DNA of 24,218 nucleotides from positions 1 to 24,218 of the forward strand of contig JBBQUN010000037.1 in the NCBI GenBank assembly GCA_038212405.1, given 5' to 3'. Position numbers and translations under genes: made by a program. Source of the DNA: JBBQUN01 sp038212405. GTDB lineage: Bacteria > Actinomycetota > Acidimicrobiia > Acidimicrobiales > SZUA-35. The notes beneath the pieces were generated by a model. The model was not told the origin of the DNA, ran no database searches, and saw only the letters and a program-made list of their open reading frames with translations. Shown piece by piece: positions 1 through 7,740 of the stretch; within the stretch, counting starts at the first letter, position 1, and the number at the start of each line of letters is the position of its first letter.

Positions 1-421
1 TGCCGGTGACGTAGCCGAACCACACGCCGTCGGGCAGCGACGAGTCCGAACCGGGAACGCAACCGGAGTAGTACGCATCGCCCGTCACTTCCCAGCCGAA
101 ATCATCGGGCCAGCGAACGGCTCGAACAGGGGCGGTCGTCGCTGTCACGGACTCGTCGATGAACGCGGTGTCGATGAACGCGGTGTCGATGAACGGAAGG
201 ACGGCCGGCTCCGAGGTCTCAGGTTCGGCATCGTCATCGCCTCGAGGCATCAACACGGCGATCACGCAGACGAACACCAACACGAGAGCGACGGCGCGTG
301 CGATCGTGATGACCGGCAGGCGGCGTGGTGGCGGCGCGACCGTTCCGGGGGCGGGCAGGGGCCGGTCGTCGACCGGGTATTCATCCCAAAGGTCGGTCGT
401 GGTTTCGGGTTTGATCGACAT
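1..421 (-). CDS. Single-pass membrane-anchored protein of unknown function, C-terminus cut by window edge
   Basis: Reading the minus strand from the ATG at 421, an open frame continues to the window edge, so about 140 N-terminal residues are visible and the rest is missing. The first 35 residues are a Pro- and Asp-rich cytoplasmic tail. Residues 36-58 are a strong hydrophobic segment (VITIARAVALVLVFVCVIAV) that fits a membrane anchor, so the remainder would lie outside the cell. After it come an acidic low-complexity linker and a short tandem repeat of Phe-Ile-Asp-Thr-Ala (residues 78-89), then the start of what may be a folded domain with one Cys (121). It lies 127 bases downstream of rfbA on the same strand and could be the last gene of the rhamnose operon or a separate unit. 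I do not recognise the family. Overlapping open frames on the plus strand are shadows. Confidence 0.6.
   Translation of the reverse strand, partial: MSIKPETTTDLWDEYPVDDRPLPAPGTVAPPPRRLPVITIARAVALVLVFVCVIAVLMPRGDDDAEPETSEPAVLPFIDTAFIDTAFIDESVTATTAPVRAVRWPDDFGWEVTGDAYYSGCVPGSDSSLPDGVWFGYVTG
156..195. repeat. 15-bp in-frame tandem repeat
   Basis: The unit TCGATGAACGCGGTG occurs at 156-170 and 171-185, followed by a 10-base partial copy at 186-195. On the minus strand it encodes repeated FIDTA in the linker just after the membrane anchor of the partial protein at 1-421. The copies are identical, which suggests a recent slippage duplication. Confidence 0.85.
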
Positions 422-442
422 ATCCGGTCTTCTCGTTGCCGC

Positions 443-461
443 GGGTCTGAGCACAAGACCC
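443..461. other. Short perfect hairpin upstream of the membrane-protein gene
   Basis: GGGTCT (443-448) pairs perfectly with AGACCC (456-461) around a 7-base loop. It sits in the 127-base gap between the rfbA stop and the ATG at 421, about 20 bases upstream of that ATG. No T-run follows on either strand, so it is not a classical intrinsic terminator. It might affect mRNA stability or translation of the downstream gene. Nothing else was recognised in this gap. Confidence 0.3.
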
Positions 462-548
462 ATCGGCAGTCCGCGATCGGGAATGAGCACAACCCGTCGA
501 TCGGTCGGCGGCGGCCGTCCGGCTGACCATCACGTCGATCGTTCGCCC

Positions 549-1412
549 TCAGGCGAGCAGTTTGAGGAGGTATTCGCCGTAGCCGCTCTTGCGGAGGGGT
601 TGGGCGAGTTCTTCGAGGCGTTGGTCGCTGATCCAGCCGCGTGACCAGGCGATCTCTTCCAGGCAGGCGATCTTCATGCCCTGGCGGTGTTCGAGGACCC
701 GGACGAATTCGGCGGCTTCGATCATGGAGTCGAACGTGCCGGTGTCGAGCCAGGCGAACCCCCGGTTGAACTTCACCACGTCGAGCGAGCCATCGGCCAG
801 GTAGGCGTTGTTCACCGAGGTGATCTCGAGTTCGCCACGGGCCGACGGTTCGACTGCTTTCGCTATGTCGACGATCCGGTTGTCGTAGAAGTACAGCCCG
901 GTGACCGCCCACGACGACCGCGGGTTCTCGGGCTTCTCTTCGATGCTGAGGGCGTGACCGGCGTCGTCGAACTCGACCACGCCATACTGCTCGGGCTGGG
1001 CGACTTGGTAGGCGAAGACGGTGGCGCCGGTGTTGTTGGCAACCGCATTGCCGAGCAGGTTCGACATGCCCTGGCCGTAGAACAGGTTGTCGCCGAGGAT
1101 CAGGGCACAGGCGTCGCCATCGATGAAGTCCTCACCGATGATGAAGGCCTGGGCCAGGCCGTCGGGCGAGGGTTGGACGGCTTGGGTGATCGTGATGCCC
1201 CACTGCGACCCGTCGCCGAGCAGCCTGCGGAACGCCGCCTCGTCTTCGGGGGTGGTGATGACGAGGATGTCGTCGATGCCCGCCAGCATGAGGATCGACA
1301 GCGGGTAGTAGATCATCGGCTTGTCGTACACCGGCAGGAGTTGCTTCGAGGTGCCGATGGTCAGCGGATGCAACCGCGACCCGGTGCCGCCGGCCAGGAC
1401 GATGCCCTTCAT
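549..1412 (-). CDS. rfbA: Glucose-1-phosphate thymidylyltransferase (RmlA/RfbA)
   Basis: RfbA makes dTDP-glucose from glucose-1-phosphate and dTTP, the first step of dTDP-L-rhamnose synthesis, in the cytoplasm. The 287-residue protein starts with the nucleotidyltransferase signature KGIVLAGGTGSRLHPLT, followed by SKQLLPVYDKPMIYYPLS; both belong to the nucleotide- and sugar-phosphate-binding site. GDNLFYGQG, further on, is the metal-binding region, and EEKPENPRS is also typical. The length matches the usual 285-295 residues. The open frame extends upstream to 1481, but the conserved N-terminus starts at the ATG at 1412, so I place the start there. It lies 13 bases after the rfbD stop in the same operon. 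No strong Shine-Dalgarno is visible, so translation may depend on coupling to rfbD. Confidence 0.96.
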   Translation of the reverse strand: MKGIVLAGGTGSRLHPLTIGTSKQLLPVYDKPMIYYPLSILMLAGIDDILVITTPEDEAAFRRLLGDGSQWGITITQAVQPSPDGLAQAFIIGEDFIDGDACALILGDNLFYGQGMSNLLGNAVANNTGATVFAYQVAQPEQYGVVEFDDAGHALSIEEKPENPRSSWAVTGLYFYDNRIVDIAKAVEPSARGELEITSVNNAYLADGSLDVVKFNRGFAWLDTGTFDSMIEAAEFVRVLEHRQGMKIACLEEIAWSRGWISDQRLEELAQPLRKSGYGEYLLKLLA

Positions 1413-1425
1413 GAGGCCGCACCGT

Positions 1426-2295
1426 TCATCGTGCGCTCTCCATGCGATCGAGTTGGGCAGAGACCTGGGCCAGTGCGTCACGCCACGGCCGCAGCGTGAT
1501 GCCGTACGTATCGGTCAGCGTGGTGGAGTCGAGCCGACTGTTGACCGGGCGTGGCGCCGGGGTCGGGTATTCGGCCGTGCTGATGCGGCGGACCGTGGTT
1601 CGCTTGTTGCCCGTCGCCTCGATGGCGGCAACGGCGAGATCGGCCCACGACGCCGAGTCGGGCGCGGCGCAATGGAAGATGCCGGGCACCGAAGCGCCGG
1701 CCTCGACGATCGACACGATGGCCGAGGCAATGTCGGTGGCCGAGGTGGGGCAGCCGATCTGGTCACTGACGACGCCGATCTCATCTCGGCCCTTGGACAG
1801 GTGGCGCATCGTCTTGACGAAGTTGCTGCCAACCGCGCTGTACACCCACGAGGTGCGGAGCACGATGGCGTTGGGGTTGGCGAGCGCGGCGAACTCGCCT
1901 GCCAGTTTCGAACGGCCGTACACGCCGAGCGGGCGAGGCTGATCCGAAGGCACATAGGGCGTCGTCTTGGTGCCATCGAACACGTAGTCGGTGGAAAGAT
2001 GGATCAGCGTGGCGCCGATCTCGCGGGTTGCCGAAGCCATCGCCTCGACCGCCAACGCGTTGACCGCATAGGCCATCGACGGCTCGACCTCGGCCTTGTC
2101 GACGCCGGTGAATGCAGCAGCGTTGATCACGATCGCCGGTTCGTGGTCTTCGATCGCCGAGAGCGCCGCCCACGGCTCGGAGAGGTCGGCGGCGGCACGG
2201 TCGAGGTTGATCAGTTGGATGTCGGCGGGCCAGGAGGCCCGGCGGAGTTCGGTGGCGACCTGTCCGGTCGTTCCGAAGACGAGTACACGGGTCAT
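1426..2295 (-). CDS. rfbD: dTDP-4-dehydrorhamnose reductase (RmlD/RfbD)
   Basis: RfbD catalyses the last step of dTDP-L-rhamnose synthesis, the NAD(P)H-dependent reduction of dTDP-4-dehydro-L-rhamnose. The 289-residue protein begins MTRVLVFGTTGQVATEL, the GxxGQ dinucleotide-binding motif of this extended SDR family. STDYVFDGTKTTPY and the catalytic YGRSKLAGE (Tyr-x-x-x-Lys) follow. HLSTDYVFDG is diagnostic for RmlD. The ATG at 2295 overlaps the rfbB stop by four bases (ATGA). Eighteen extra in-frame codons upstream fall inside rfbB and are not conserved in character. The ATGA overlap suggests translational coupling with rfbB. Confidence 0.95.
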   Translation of the reverse strand: MTRVLVFGTTGQVATELRRASWPADIQLINLDRAAADLSEPWAALSAIEDHEPAIVINAAAFTGVDKAEVEPSMAYAVNALAVEAMASATREIGATLIHLSTDYVFDGTKTTPYVPSDQPRPLGVYGRSKLAGEFAALANPNAIVLRTSWVYSAVGSNFVKTMRHLSKGRDEIGVVSDQIGCPTSATDIASAIVSIVEAGASVPGIFHCAAPDSASWADLAVAAIEATGNKRTTVRRISTAEYPTPAPRPVNSRLDSTTLTDTYGITLRPWRDALAQVSAQLDRMESAR

Positions 2296-3350
2296 GAGGC
2301 AGTTCCTAGTCGTTGGCCTTGGTAGTTGCCGTCGAGGATGGCTTGCCACCAGTCACGGTGGGCGAGGTACCACTCGACGGTGGTGGCGAGTCCGCTTTCG
2401 AAGGTGACCGATGGGGTCCAGCCGAGTTCGGCTTCGATGTGGCTGGCGTCGATGGCGTAGCGGTGATCGTGGCCGGGGCGGTCGGTCACGTAGGTGACGA
2501 GGTTGCGGCGAGGGCCGCTGGGGAGGAGTCCGGCGCGCACGTCGAGGATGTCGCAGATGGCGTTGACGACGTCGAGGTTGGTGCGTTCGGAGCGGCCGCC
2601 GATGGTGTAGGTGTCGCCGGGGGTGCCGGATTCGAGGACGGTGATGAGCGCCCGAGCGTGGTCGTCGACGAACAACCAATCACGGATGTTGTCGCCTTTG
2701 CCATAGACGGGGAGGGGTTCGCCGGCCAACGCCTTGATGGTGACGAGTGGAATCAGTTTCTCGGGGAAGTGGAACGGCCCGTAGTTGTTGGAGCAGTTGG
2801 TGACGATGGTCGGCAGGCCGTAGGTGTCGCCCCAGGCCCGGGCCAAATGGTCCGAGGCCGCCTTCGATGCCGAGTACGGCGAGCGAGGGGAGTAGGGGGT
2901 GGTTTCGTTGAAGGCCGGGTCGTCGAGGGCGAGCGAGCCGAACACTTCGTCGGTGGAGACGTGGACGAAGCGGAAGGCGTCTTTGGCCGGGCCGGTCAGG
3001 GTTTCGAAGCGGGCTCGGGCCGCTTCGAGCATGGTGAAGGTGCCGACCACGTTGGTGTTGATGAATTCGGCCGGGCCGTCGATGGAGCGGTCGACGTGGG
3101 ATTCGGCGGCCAGGTGGAGCACGGCGTCGGGCTCGTACTCGGCGAAGGCGTTGCCAACGGCGGCAGCGTCGGTGATGTCGACCTGGGCGAAGGTGTAGCG
3201 GGGGTCATCGGCAACAGATGCGACGGTGCGGGGGTCGCCGGCGTAGGTGAGTTTGTCGAGGTTCAGCACCGAATACTCGGTCTTGGTGATGAGGCGGCGG
3301 ATCACGGCGGAGCCGATGAAGCCGCAGCCTCCGGTGAGGAGTAGTCGCAT
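2292..3350 (-). CDS. rfbB: dTDP-glucose 4,6-dehydratase (RmlB/RfbB)
   Basis: RfbB converts dTDP-glucose to dTDP-4-keto-6-deoxyglucose with a tightly bound NAD+. The 352-residue protein starts MRLLLTGGCGFIGSAVIRRL, a Rossmann GxxGxxG motif with Cys as the variable residue. It then shows HLAAESHVDRSIDGP, VSTDEVFGSL (the catalytic Asp-Glu pair of 4,6-dehydratases), the active-site YSASKAASD and NCSNNYGP. All are hallmarks of RmlB, and the length is normal. The frame stays open 89 codons further upstream, but that part is an antisense-like Arg/Pro-rich translation inside rfbC. The ATG at 3350 shares one base with the rfbC stop (TGATG), supporting this start and coupled translation. Confidence 0.96.
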   Translation of the reverse strand: MRLLLTGGCGFIGSAVIRRLITKTEYSVLNLDKLTYAGDPRTVASVADDPRYTFAQVDITDAAAVGNAFAEYEPDAVLHLAAESHVDRSIDGPAEFINTNVVGTFTMLEAARARFETLTGPAKDAFRFVHVSTDEVFGSLALDDPAFNETTPYSPRSPYSASKAASDHLARAWGDTYGLPTIVTNCSNNYGPFHFPEKLIPLVTIKALAGEPLPVYGKGDNIRDWLFVDDHARALITVLESGTPGDTYTIGGRSERTNLDVVNAICDILDVRAGLLPSGPRRNLVTYVTDRPGHDHRYAIDASHIEAELGWTPSVTFESGLATTVEWYLAHRDWWQAILDGNYQGQRLGTAS

Positions 3351-3892
3351 CAGAACAGGTCTCCAGTTCGTTGGACGTCGGCGAAGGTGGGGGCGGCCGC
3401 ATCCTTGTCGGAAAGGACGGGTGTGACGTGTGATCCCCAGTCGATCCCGAGATCGGTGTCGTTCCAGATGATGGAGCGTTCCGACGCGGGATCGTAGGGG
3501 GCGGTCACCTTGTAGGCGACTCGGGTGTTGGGCTCCAGGGTGAGGAATCCGTGGCCGAAGCCGGCGGGGAGCCACAACTGGTTGCCGGCTTCGGCGTCGA
3601 GGCGAACCGCAACCCACTGGCGGAACGTGGGGGAGTCGGATCGCAGGTCGACGGCGACGTCGAGAATGGCGCCGGTCTCGACTCGGACCAGTTTGCCCTG
3701 GGCCGAGGGGTCTTTCTGGTAGTGGATGCCACGAAGCGTGCCGATCGGAGCCGACATCGATTCGTTGTCTTGCACGAACACCAGGTCGAGTTGCGCCGGC
3801 GACCAGGTCTCACGAAACCAGCCACGAGCATCAGCGAAGGTGCGGGGTCGGAACTCGATGACATCGGCTAGGGCAGTTGGATGAGCGGTCAC
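3350..3892 (-). CDS. rfbC: dTDP-4-dehydrorhamnose 3,5-epimerase (RmlC/RfbC)
   Basis: RfbC epimerises C3 and C5 of dTDP-4-keto-6-deoxyglucose in dTDP-L-rhamnose synthesis. The 180-residue length is exactly that of the family. The cupin shows FADARGWFRETW, FVQDNESMS, GTLRGIHYQ (His57 fits the general base), VDLRSDSPTFRQW, LWLPAGFGHGFLTLEP and YKVTAPYDPASERSIIWND (Tyr133 fits the catalytic acid). The start is a GTG at 3892 preceded by a good Shine-Dalgarno (AAGGTGG, 3897-3903) about 4 bases away. It is the first of the four rhamnose genes, 119 bases downstream of the epimerase stop on the same strand. Confidence 0.95.
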   Translation of the reverse strand: MTAHPTALADVIEFRPRTFADARGWFRETWSPAQLDLVFVQDNESMSAPIGTLRGIHYQKDPSAQGKLVRVETGAILDVAVDLRSDSPTFRQWVAVRLDAEAGNQLWLPAGFGHGFLTLEPNTRVAYKVTAPYDPASERSIIWNDTDLGIDWGSHVTPVLSDKDAAAPTFADVQRTGDLF

Positions 3893-3959
3893 TGAACCAC
3901 CTTATGCAGCAATCCGGGCGGCAAGGTTGATCAACTCGACGATGTGGTCACTGTTGCCT

Positions 3960-3984
3960 TGCTCGATCTGGCGTCGATCGAGCA
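3960..3984. other. Perfect 9-bp inverted repeat between epimerase and rfbC
   Basis: TGCTCGATC (3960-3968) is the exact reverse complement of GATCGAGCA (3976-3984), with a 7-base loop at 3969-3975. It lies in the 119-base spacer between the epimerase stop (4012) and the rfbC start (3892). No U-tract follows on the minus strand, so an intrinsic terminator is unlikely. A processing or stability hairpin or a protein-binding palindrome is possible. The repeat also falls inside a coding-like minus-strand frame that stops at 3902, so some of its symmetry could be chance. Confidence 0.4.
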
Positions 3985-4011
3985 GCTCGGGGCTGCTACC
4001 ATAAATCGCGC

Positions 4012-4980
4012 TCAGTTGCCAGCGAGCGATACACCGACCGGAGTGGTGTCCTCGGTAGCTGCTTGCCACGTGCGATCGATTCCGTCGGCGACGCTGATCG
4101 TTGGCTCGTAGCCCAAGGCCTCGGTGATACGGGAGATGTCGGCCAACGAATGGCGTACGTCGGCCGGTCGGGGATCCTGGTAGTCGATCACGAGGGGTTG
4201 CTCGTGCAGTTCGGCAATATGTGCGAGCACCGAGTTGATCGTGGTCTGTCGGCCACAGGCGAGGTTGTAGACGTTGCCGGCAACGGTCGCTGCCGGTGCC
4301 GCTGCTGCCAACGCGATGCCGTCGAGGTTGTTGTCGATGTAGGTGAAGTCTCGAGACTGTTCCCCGTCGCCGTGCACGGTGATCGGTTCGAAATTCCGTG
4401 CTGCGTGAATGAATCGGGGAATCGCTGCGGCATAGACGTGTTGGGCCGACTGGCGCGGGCCGAAGACGTTGAAGAATCGAAGTCGCACGGTGGTGAGTCC
4501 ATAGAGTTCGGTGGCTTGTCGGCAGTAGTGTTCCGCCGCGAGTTTGCTGGTGGCGTAGGGCGAGAGCGGCTGGCCGCATCGATCTTCGATCTTCGGGAGA
4601 TTTCGGTCGTCCCCGTAGGTGCTCGACGAAGCAGCAAACACGACTCGCTCACATTCTGCGTCGCGCGCCGCCAGCAGAAGGCGAAGGGTCCCGGTGGCGT
4701 TGACGTCGTGAGTGGTGAGTGGGTCGGCCACGCTGCGAGGGACCGAGCCGAGTGCTCCGAGGTGAACGATGACGTCGATGTCTCGTACCGAGGCCGCCAC
4801 GTCTTCGGTACTGCGAAGATCACCGAGGAGCAGCTCGGCTTCGGCGGCCGGGCCGGTCAGGTTCGCAAGCGTTCCTGTGGAGAGGTTGTCCAGGATTCGA
4901 ACCTCGTGTCCTTCGATCACGAGTCGATCGACAAGATGGCTGCCGATGAAGCCGGCTCCGCCCGTTACCAGATAGCGCAT
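4012..4980 (-). CDS. NAD-dependent sugar epimerase/dehydratase, UDP-glucose 4-epimerase-like
   Basis: This is an extended SDR nucleotide-sugar epimerase of 322 residues. MRYLVTGGAGFIGSHLVDRL is the NAD-binding Rossmann start. HLGALGSVPRSVADP, FAASSSTYGDD (catalytic Ser/Thr) and SPYATSKLAAEHY (catalytic Tyr-x-x-x-Lys) follow. RLRFFNVFGPRQ and the C-terminal DFTYIDN place it with GalE/WbpP-type UDP-hexose or UDP-HexNAc 4-epimerases, but the substrate cannot be fixed from sequence. It is divergent from the kinase operon across a 247-base region and upstream of rfbC on the same strand. It probably supplies a galacto-configured or related sugar for the polysaccharide. The ATG at 4980 directly precedes the Rossmann motif, so the start is secure. 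Confidence 0.9.
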   Translation of the reverse strand: MRYLVTGGAGFIGSHLVDRLVIEGHEVRILDNLSTGTLANLTGPAAEAELLLGDLRSTEDVAASVRDIDVIVHLGALGSVPRSVADPLTTHDVNATGTLRLLLAARDAECERVVFAASSSTYGDDRNLPKIEDRCGQPLSPYATSKLAAEHYCRQATELYGLTTVRLRFFNVFGPRQSAQHVYAAAIPRFIHAARNFEPITVHGDGEQSRDFTYIDNNLDGIALAAAAPAATVAGNVYNLACGRQTTINSVLAHIAELHEQPLVIDYQDPRPADVRHSLADISRITEALGYEPTISVADGIDRTWQAATEDTTPVGVSLAGN

Positions 4981-5054
4981 TCTTCTTGCCTCACTGCCAT
5001 GCGGCCGACTTGTCGGCCTGCCCTCGAAACCCTCGATCGGTGGATCGTGGAGTG

Positions 5055-5084
5055 ACCATAGTCTGGTCTCGTTGTTTCGGTCAT
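5055..5084 (-). promoter_or_regulatory. Candidate promoter for the epimerase/rhamnose operon
   Basis: On the minus strand, ATGACC (5079-5084) and TATGGT (5055-5060) are separated by 18 bases. They resemble -35 and -10 boxes of a housekeeping sigma factor and would place transcription start about 65 bases upstream of the epimerase ATG. The match is imperfect. The rest of the 4981-5227 divergent region has only a lone TAGTGT (5162-5167) as a possible -10 for the plus-strand kinase gene, without a well-placed -35. Confidence 0.3.
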
Positions 5085-5227
5085 TGGTCGATGTACCTGC
5101 CGGAGCGAACGAGCAACGCCCTCAACTCGAGGTTGCAGGTAAGTCCGCCTGGCGCATTCGGTAGTGTCGTGGGCCATCATGTCGTGATCGGTGTCGACTG
5201 GACGCCGTGAGGATGGTGAGGAGGGCA

Positions 5228-6850
5228 GTGAGCGATTCTCGAGCTGACGATGCAGCATCAGCGATGCCGAAGTCGAGCCTTCGAACCCAAGTGGCGAATG
5301 CTCGTCGGTACGGCTGGGTGGTGGTTGCCGTTGTTGGCGTCGCAGTCACGGCTGCGGTTTGGATGACGACCAGGCAGACACCGATCTATGAGGCATCGTC
5401 GACCGTGCTGTTGCGCACCAGTCAGACCACTCCGCTGTTCCCGTTTGGTTCGGCCGTGCGCCAAGAACTCTTCCGCCAGCCCGAGACCGAACAGCTCTAT
5501 ATCGACAGCGAGACATTCCAGAACGCTGTGCGACCCTCTGTCCCCAGTGGGACGAGCTTCGACTCCTCGACTTCACCCAACGGAACGGTGAAATTCACTT
5601 CACGAAGCGTGAGTCCGAGCGACGCGGCCGCTGCCGCGGATCTCTGGGCTACCAGCTATGTGTCGAGCCGGCACCAGACGGTCCTCACCGAGAACACGGC
5701 GGCGCTCGATTTCCTGCAGTCGACGCTCGACGATCTCGAAGCGGAGCGTGCGGGAATCCGCAAGGACGTCGTGGCACTCGAGGCAGTCCTCGATCGAACC
5801 GAGGACCCCGATCAATACGCTCGACTGTTGTCACAGAAGGTGTCGATCGAGACCCAGCTCCAGACTCAGTTGGCGCCGGTCGATCAACAGATCCGTGACC
5901 TGTCGTCTCAACTCGCCAACCTCGACCTCCTCGATCGTTTCCTCGGTGATGCCAACATCAGCGCTCGCGTGGACCGAGTGGCGTCGATACCGACGGATTC
6001 GGTGAGTCCGAATCTCGTTCGCAATGTTGCCACCGCCGCCCTCCTGGGTGTGGTCCTCGGTGCCGGTCTCGCCTATGCGCTTGCCGGCCTGAACGATCGG
6101 GTCCAAGACAGCATCGACGTGGTCACTGCATCGGGGCTCCCGATCCTCGGGACGATTCCTCATTATCGCCTGAAGGGCGACGCGATCGCCGAGGTCGTCA
6201 GCCACCCGACGAGTGTCGTGTCGGAACGTTACCGGGCCGTGGTCACGGCCCTGGAGTTCGCCCAGCGGACTTCACCGGTCTCGTCGCTGCTCATCTCGAG
6301 TGCGATGCCCGCCGAGGGCAAGAGCACGACCGCCATCAATCTCGCGGTCTTGATTTCTCGTCACACCAGCGTGCTGTTGGTCGACGCCGATATGCGTCGT
6401 CCTCGACTCGATCGGATGCTCGGCGTTCCGCTCGATCTGGGGCTGACCGACGTGCTTCGGGGTGAGGTCGACTACGACGACGCCATCGCCACCGTGGAAT
6501 ACGAGGGTGGAACGTTCGATCTGCTGGCGGTCGGGTCGATCGTCGACGACCCGACGCTGCTGCTGCGGGGCGAGCGTCTCGGCGTGCTGCTCGACAAGCT
6601 CGAGGGAGAGTACGATTTGCTGGTCATCGACAGCGCACCGATCCTCCCGGTGACCGATGCGGCGCTGATCGGCGTGCATGCAAGCGCGAGTATCATCGTT
6701 TCCCGTCAGGGCAAGACGTCGATGGAGGATGTGCGTACGGCCACCAACATCATGCGCGACTCTGGCGCTCGGCTTCTTGGTGCCGTGGTGAATGACGACC
6801 GCTCCAAGCACACGAACTATCGCTATGCGTCGTCGCCTGGGCGAGGGTGA
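5228..6850 (+). CDS. Wzz-type chain-length regulator fused to BY-kinase (copy 1)
   Basis: This fused polysaccharide co-polymerase and bacterial tyrosine kinase has 540 residues from the GTG at 5228. An N-terminal membrane segment (about 29-47) is followed by a Wzz-like extracellular domain with predicted coiled coil (about 158-238), a second membrane segment (265-286) and a cytoplasmic P-loop kinase. The kinase has Walker A AEGKSTT (Lys365), Walker A' LLVDADMRRPR (Asp386, Asp388) and Walker B LLVIDSAP (Asp468). Two Tyr near the end (NYRY) are candidate autophosphorylation sites. Such proteins control chain length and export through phosphorylation cycles. The GTG at 5228 has AGGAGG at 5219-5224, closely spaced, and gives the same N-terminal length as the second copy. 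GTG 5207 is an alternative. It opens the plus-strand operon. Confidence 0.92.
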   Translation: MSDSRADDAASAMPKSSLRTQVANARRYGWVVVAVVGVAVTAAVWMTTRQTPIYEASSTVLLRTSQTTPLFPFGSAVRQELFRQPETEQLYIDSETFQNAVRPSVPSGTSFDSSTSPNGTVKFTSRSVSPSDAAAAADLWATSYVSSRHQTVLTENTAALDFLQSTLDDLEAERAGIRKDVVALEAVLDRTEDPDQYARLLSQKVSIETQLQTQLAPVDQQIRDLSSQLANLDLLDRFLGDANISARVDRVASIPTDSVSPNLVRNVATAALLGVVLGAGLAYALAGLNDRVQDSIDVVTASGLPILGTIPHYRLKGDAIAEVVSHPTSVVSERYRAVVTALEFAQRTSPVSSLLISSAMPAEGKSTTAINLAVLISRHTSVLLVDADMRRPRLDRMLGVPLDLGLTDVLRGEVDYDDAIATVEYEGGTFDLLAVGSIVDDPTLLLRGERLGVLLDKLEGEYDLLVIDSAPILPVTDAALIGVHASASIIVSRQGKTSMEDVRTATNIMRDSGARLLGAVVNDDRSKHTNYRYASSPGRG

Positions 6851-6857
6851 CGATCAG

Positions 6858-7691
6858 TTGAGGGTGAACCGCACGGATCGCTCTCTCACATCGGTCGCAC
6901 GTGCTCTGAGCAAGGAGGCGTCGCTCGTCGTCGACCGTGTGATGCCGAAGCGCGAAGGCATCGTGATCCTGCTGTATCACCGCGTGGGCGTCGGAAGCGG
7001 CTCGGTCATCGACTTGTCGGTCGAGGCGTTCGGTCGTCAGCTCGCCCAGCTCTCCGAGAAGCACCGCGTGATCGGACTGGACCAAGCAGCGGACGAGTTG
7101 GCCGGGCCCGGTCCGGTTGCCCCCGGTGTGGTTTTGACCTTCGACGATGGCACAGCGGACTTCATCGACAACGCGCTTCCCGTGTTGGCCGACTATCGAA
7201 TACCGGCGACGCTCTATGTTGCCACCGGTCTCCTCGACACCTCCCGAGCGTGGCCCGACGGTGGAATACCCATGACGCGATGTGGGCTGGCCGAGGTGGC
7301 TGAGAGCGGATTCGTCACGCTCGGCTCGCACACCCACGGACACAAGCTCCTCGATCGTCTGCCGAGCAACGAGATCGACGATGAGCTCGATCGGTCGATC
7401 GCATTCATCGAGGACTGTTGCGGGGTGCCGGTCGACCATTTCGCCTATCCGAAGGCGGTTGCCCCGTCGTCGAGCGCCGCATCGGCGGTGGCAAAGAGAT
7501 TCCGAACAGCTGCATTGGCTGAGCCCGGAGCGAACGCGTCCGGTCAGGACGTGCAGCGGCTGCGCCGGACACCGATCCAGTCAAGTGATGCACCTCGCCA
7601 CCTGGAAGCGAAGTTCCGCGGCGGGATGGCATTGGAATCAACCGTTCGAACAGTGGTGAATCGTGCCCGCTACCGAGGCCGAGTCGACTGA
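6858..7691 (+). CDS. NodB-type polysaccharide deacetylase
   Basis: This predicted carbohydrate esterase 4 enzyme removes N- or O-acetyl groups from a glycan with a divalent metal. From TTG 6858 it has 277 residues. ILLYHRVG opens the NodB fold, LTFDDG (about 93-98) is motif 1 with the catalytic base and metal Asp, SHTHGH (157-162) is the His-x3-His metal motif, and FAYPKA (about 195-200) is motif 3. No signal peptide or convincing membrane segment is seen, so it may act in the cytoplasm on a lipid-linked precursor, or be exported by another route. It starts 7 bases after the kinase stop; GAGGGTGA (6843-6850), overlapping that stop, can serve as Shine-Dalgarno. GTG 6864 is an alternative start. 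The C-terminal third is not recognised beyond the NodB core. Confidence 0.87.
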   Translation: MRVNRTDRSLTSVARALSKEASLVVDRVMPKREGIVILLYHRVGVGSGSVIDLSVEAFGRQLAQLSEKHRVIGLDQAADELAGPGPVAPGVVLTFDDGTADFIDNALPVLADYRIPATLYVATGLLDTSRAWPDGGIPMTRCGLAEVAESGFVTLGSHTHGHKLLDRLPSNEIDDELDRSIAFIEDCCGVPVDHFAYPKAVAPSSSAASAVAKRFRTAALAEPGANASGQDVQRLRRTPIQSSDAPRHLEAKFRGGMALESTVRTVVNRARYRGRVD

Positions 7692-7740
7692 ACGGGCCAG
7701 TCGAGAGCCCGGATGCAGCGGTATGTCATGCTTGGCCCGT
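7692..7740 (+). other. Inverted repeat bracketing an intergenic gap and start codon
   Basis: ACGGGCCA (7692-7699) is the exact reverse complement of TGGCCCGT (7733-7740). The downstream arm includes the first two bases of the GTG start at 7739. In mRNA this could pair around a 33-base loop and partly mask the start of the glycosyltransferase. It could also be chance in GC-rich DNA. Confidence 0.25.

Noticed and set aside
443..461. Intrinsic terminator after rfbA
   Set aside because: The hairpin is real but has no T-run on either strand.
687..1499. Plus-strand open frame opposite rfbA
   Set aside because: Low-complexity antisense translation with no recognisable motif.
2313..3344. Long plus-strand open frame opposite rfbB (about 343 codons)
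   Set aside because: The Gly/Val/Glu-rich translation is a typical antisense shadow in GC-rich DNA; rfbB has all family motifs on the other strand.
5133..5167. Sigma70-type promoter for the first kinase (TTGCAG ... TAGTGT)
   Set aside because: The spacing is 23 bases, too long for a standard promoter.
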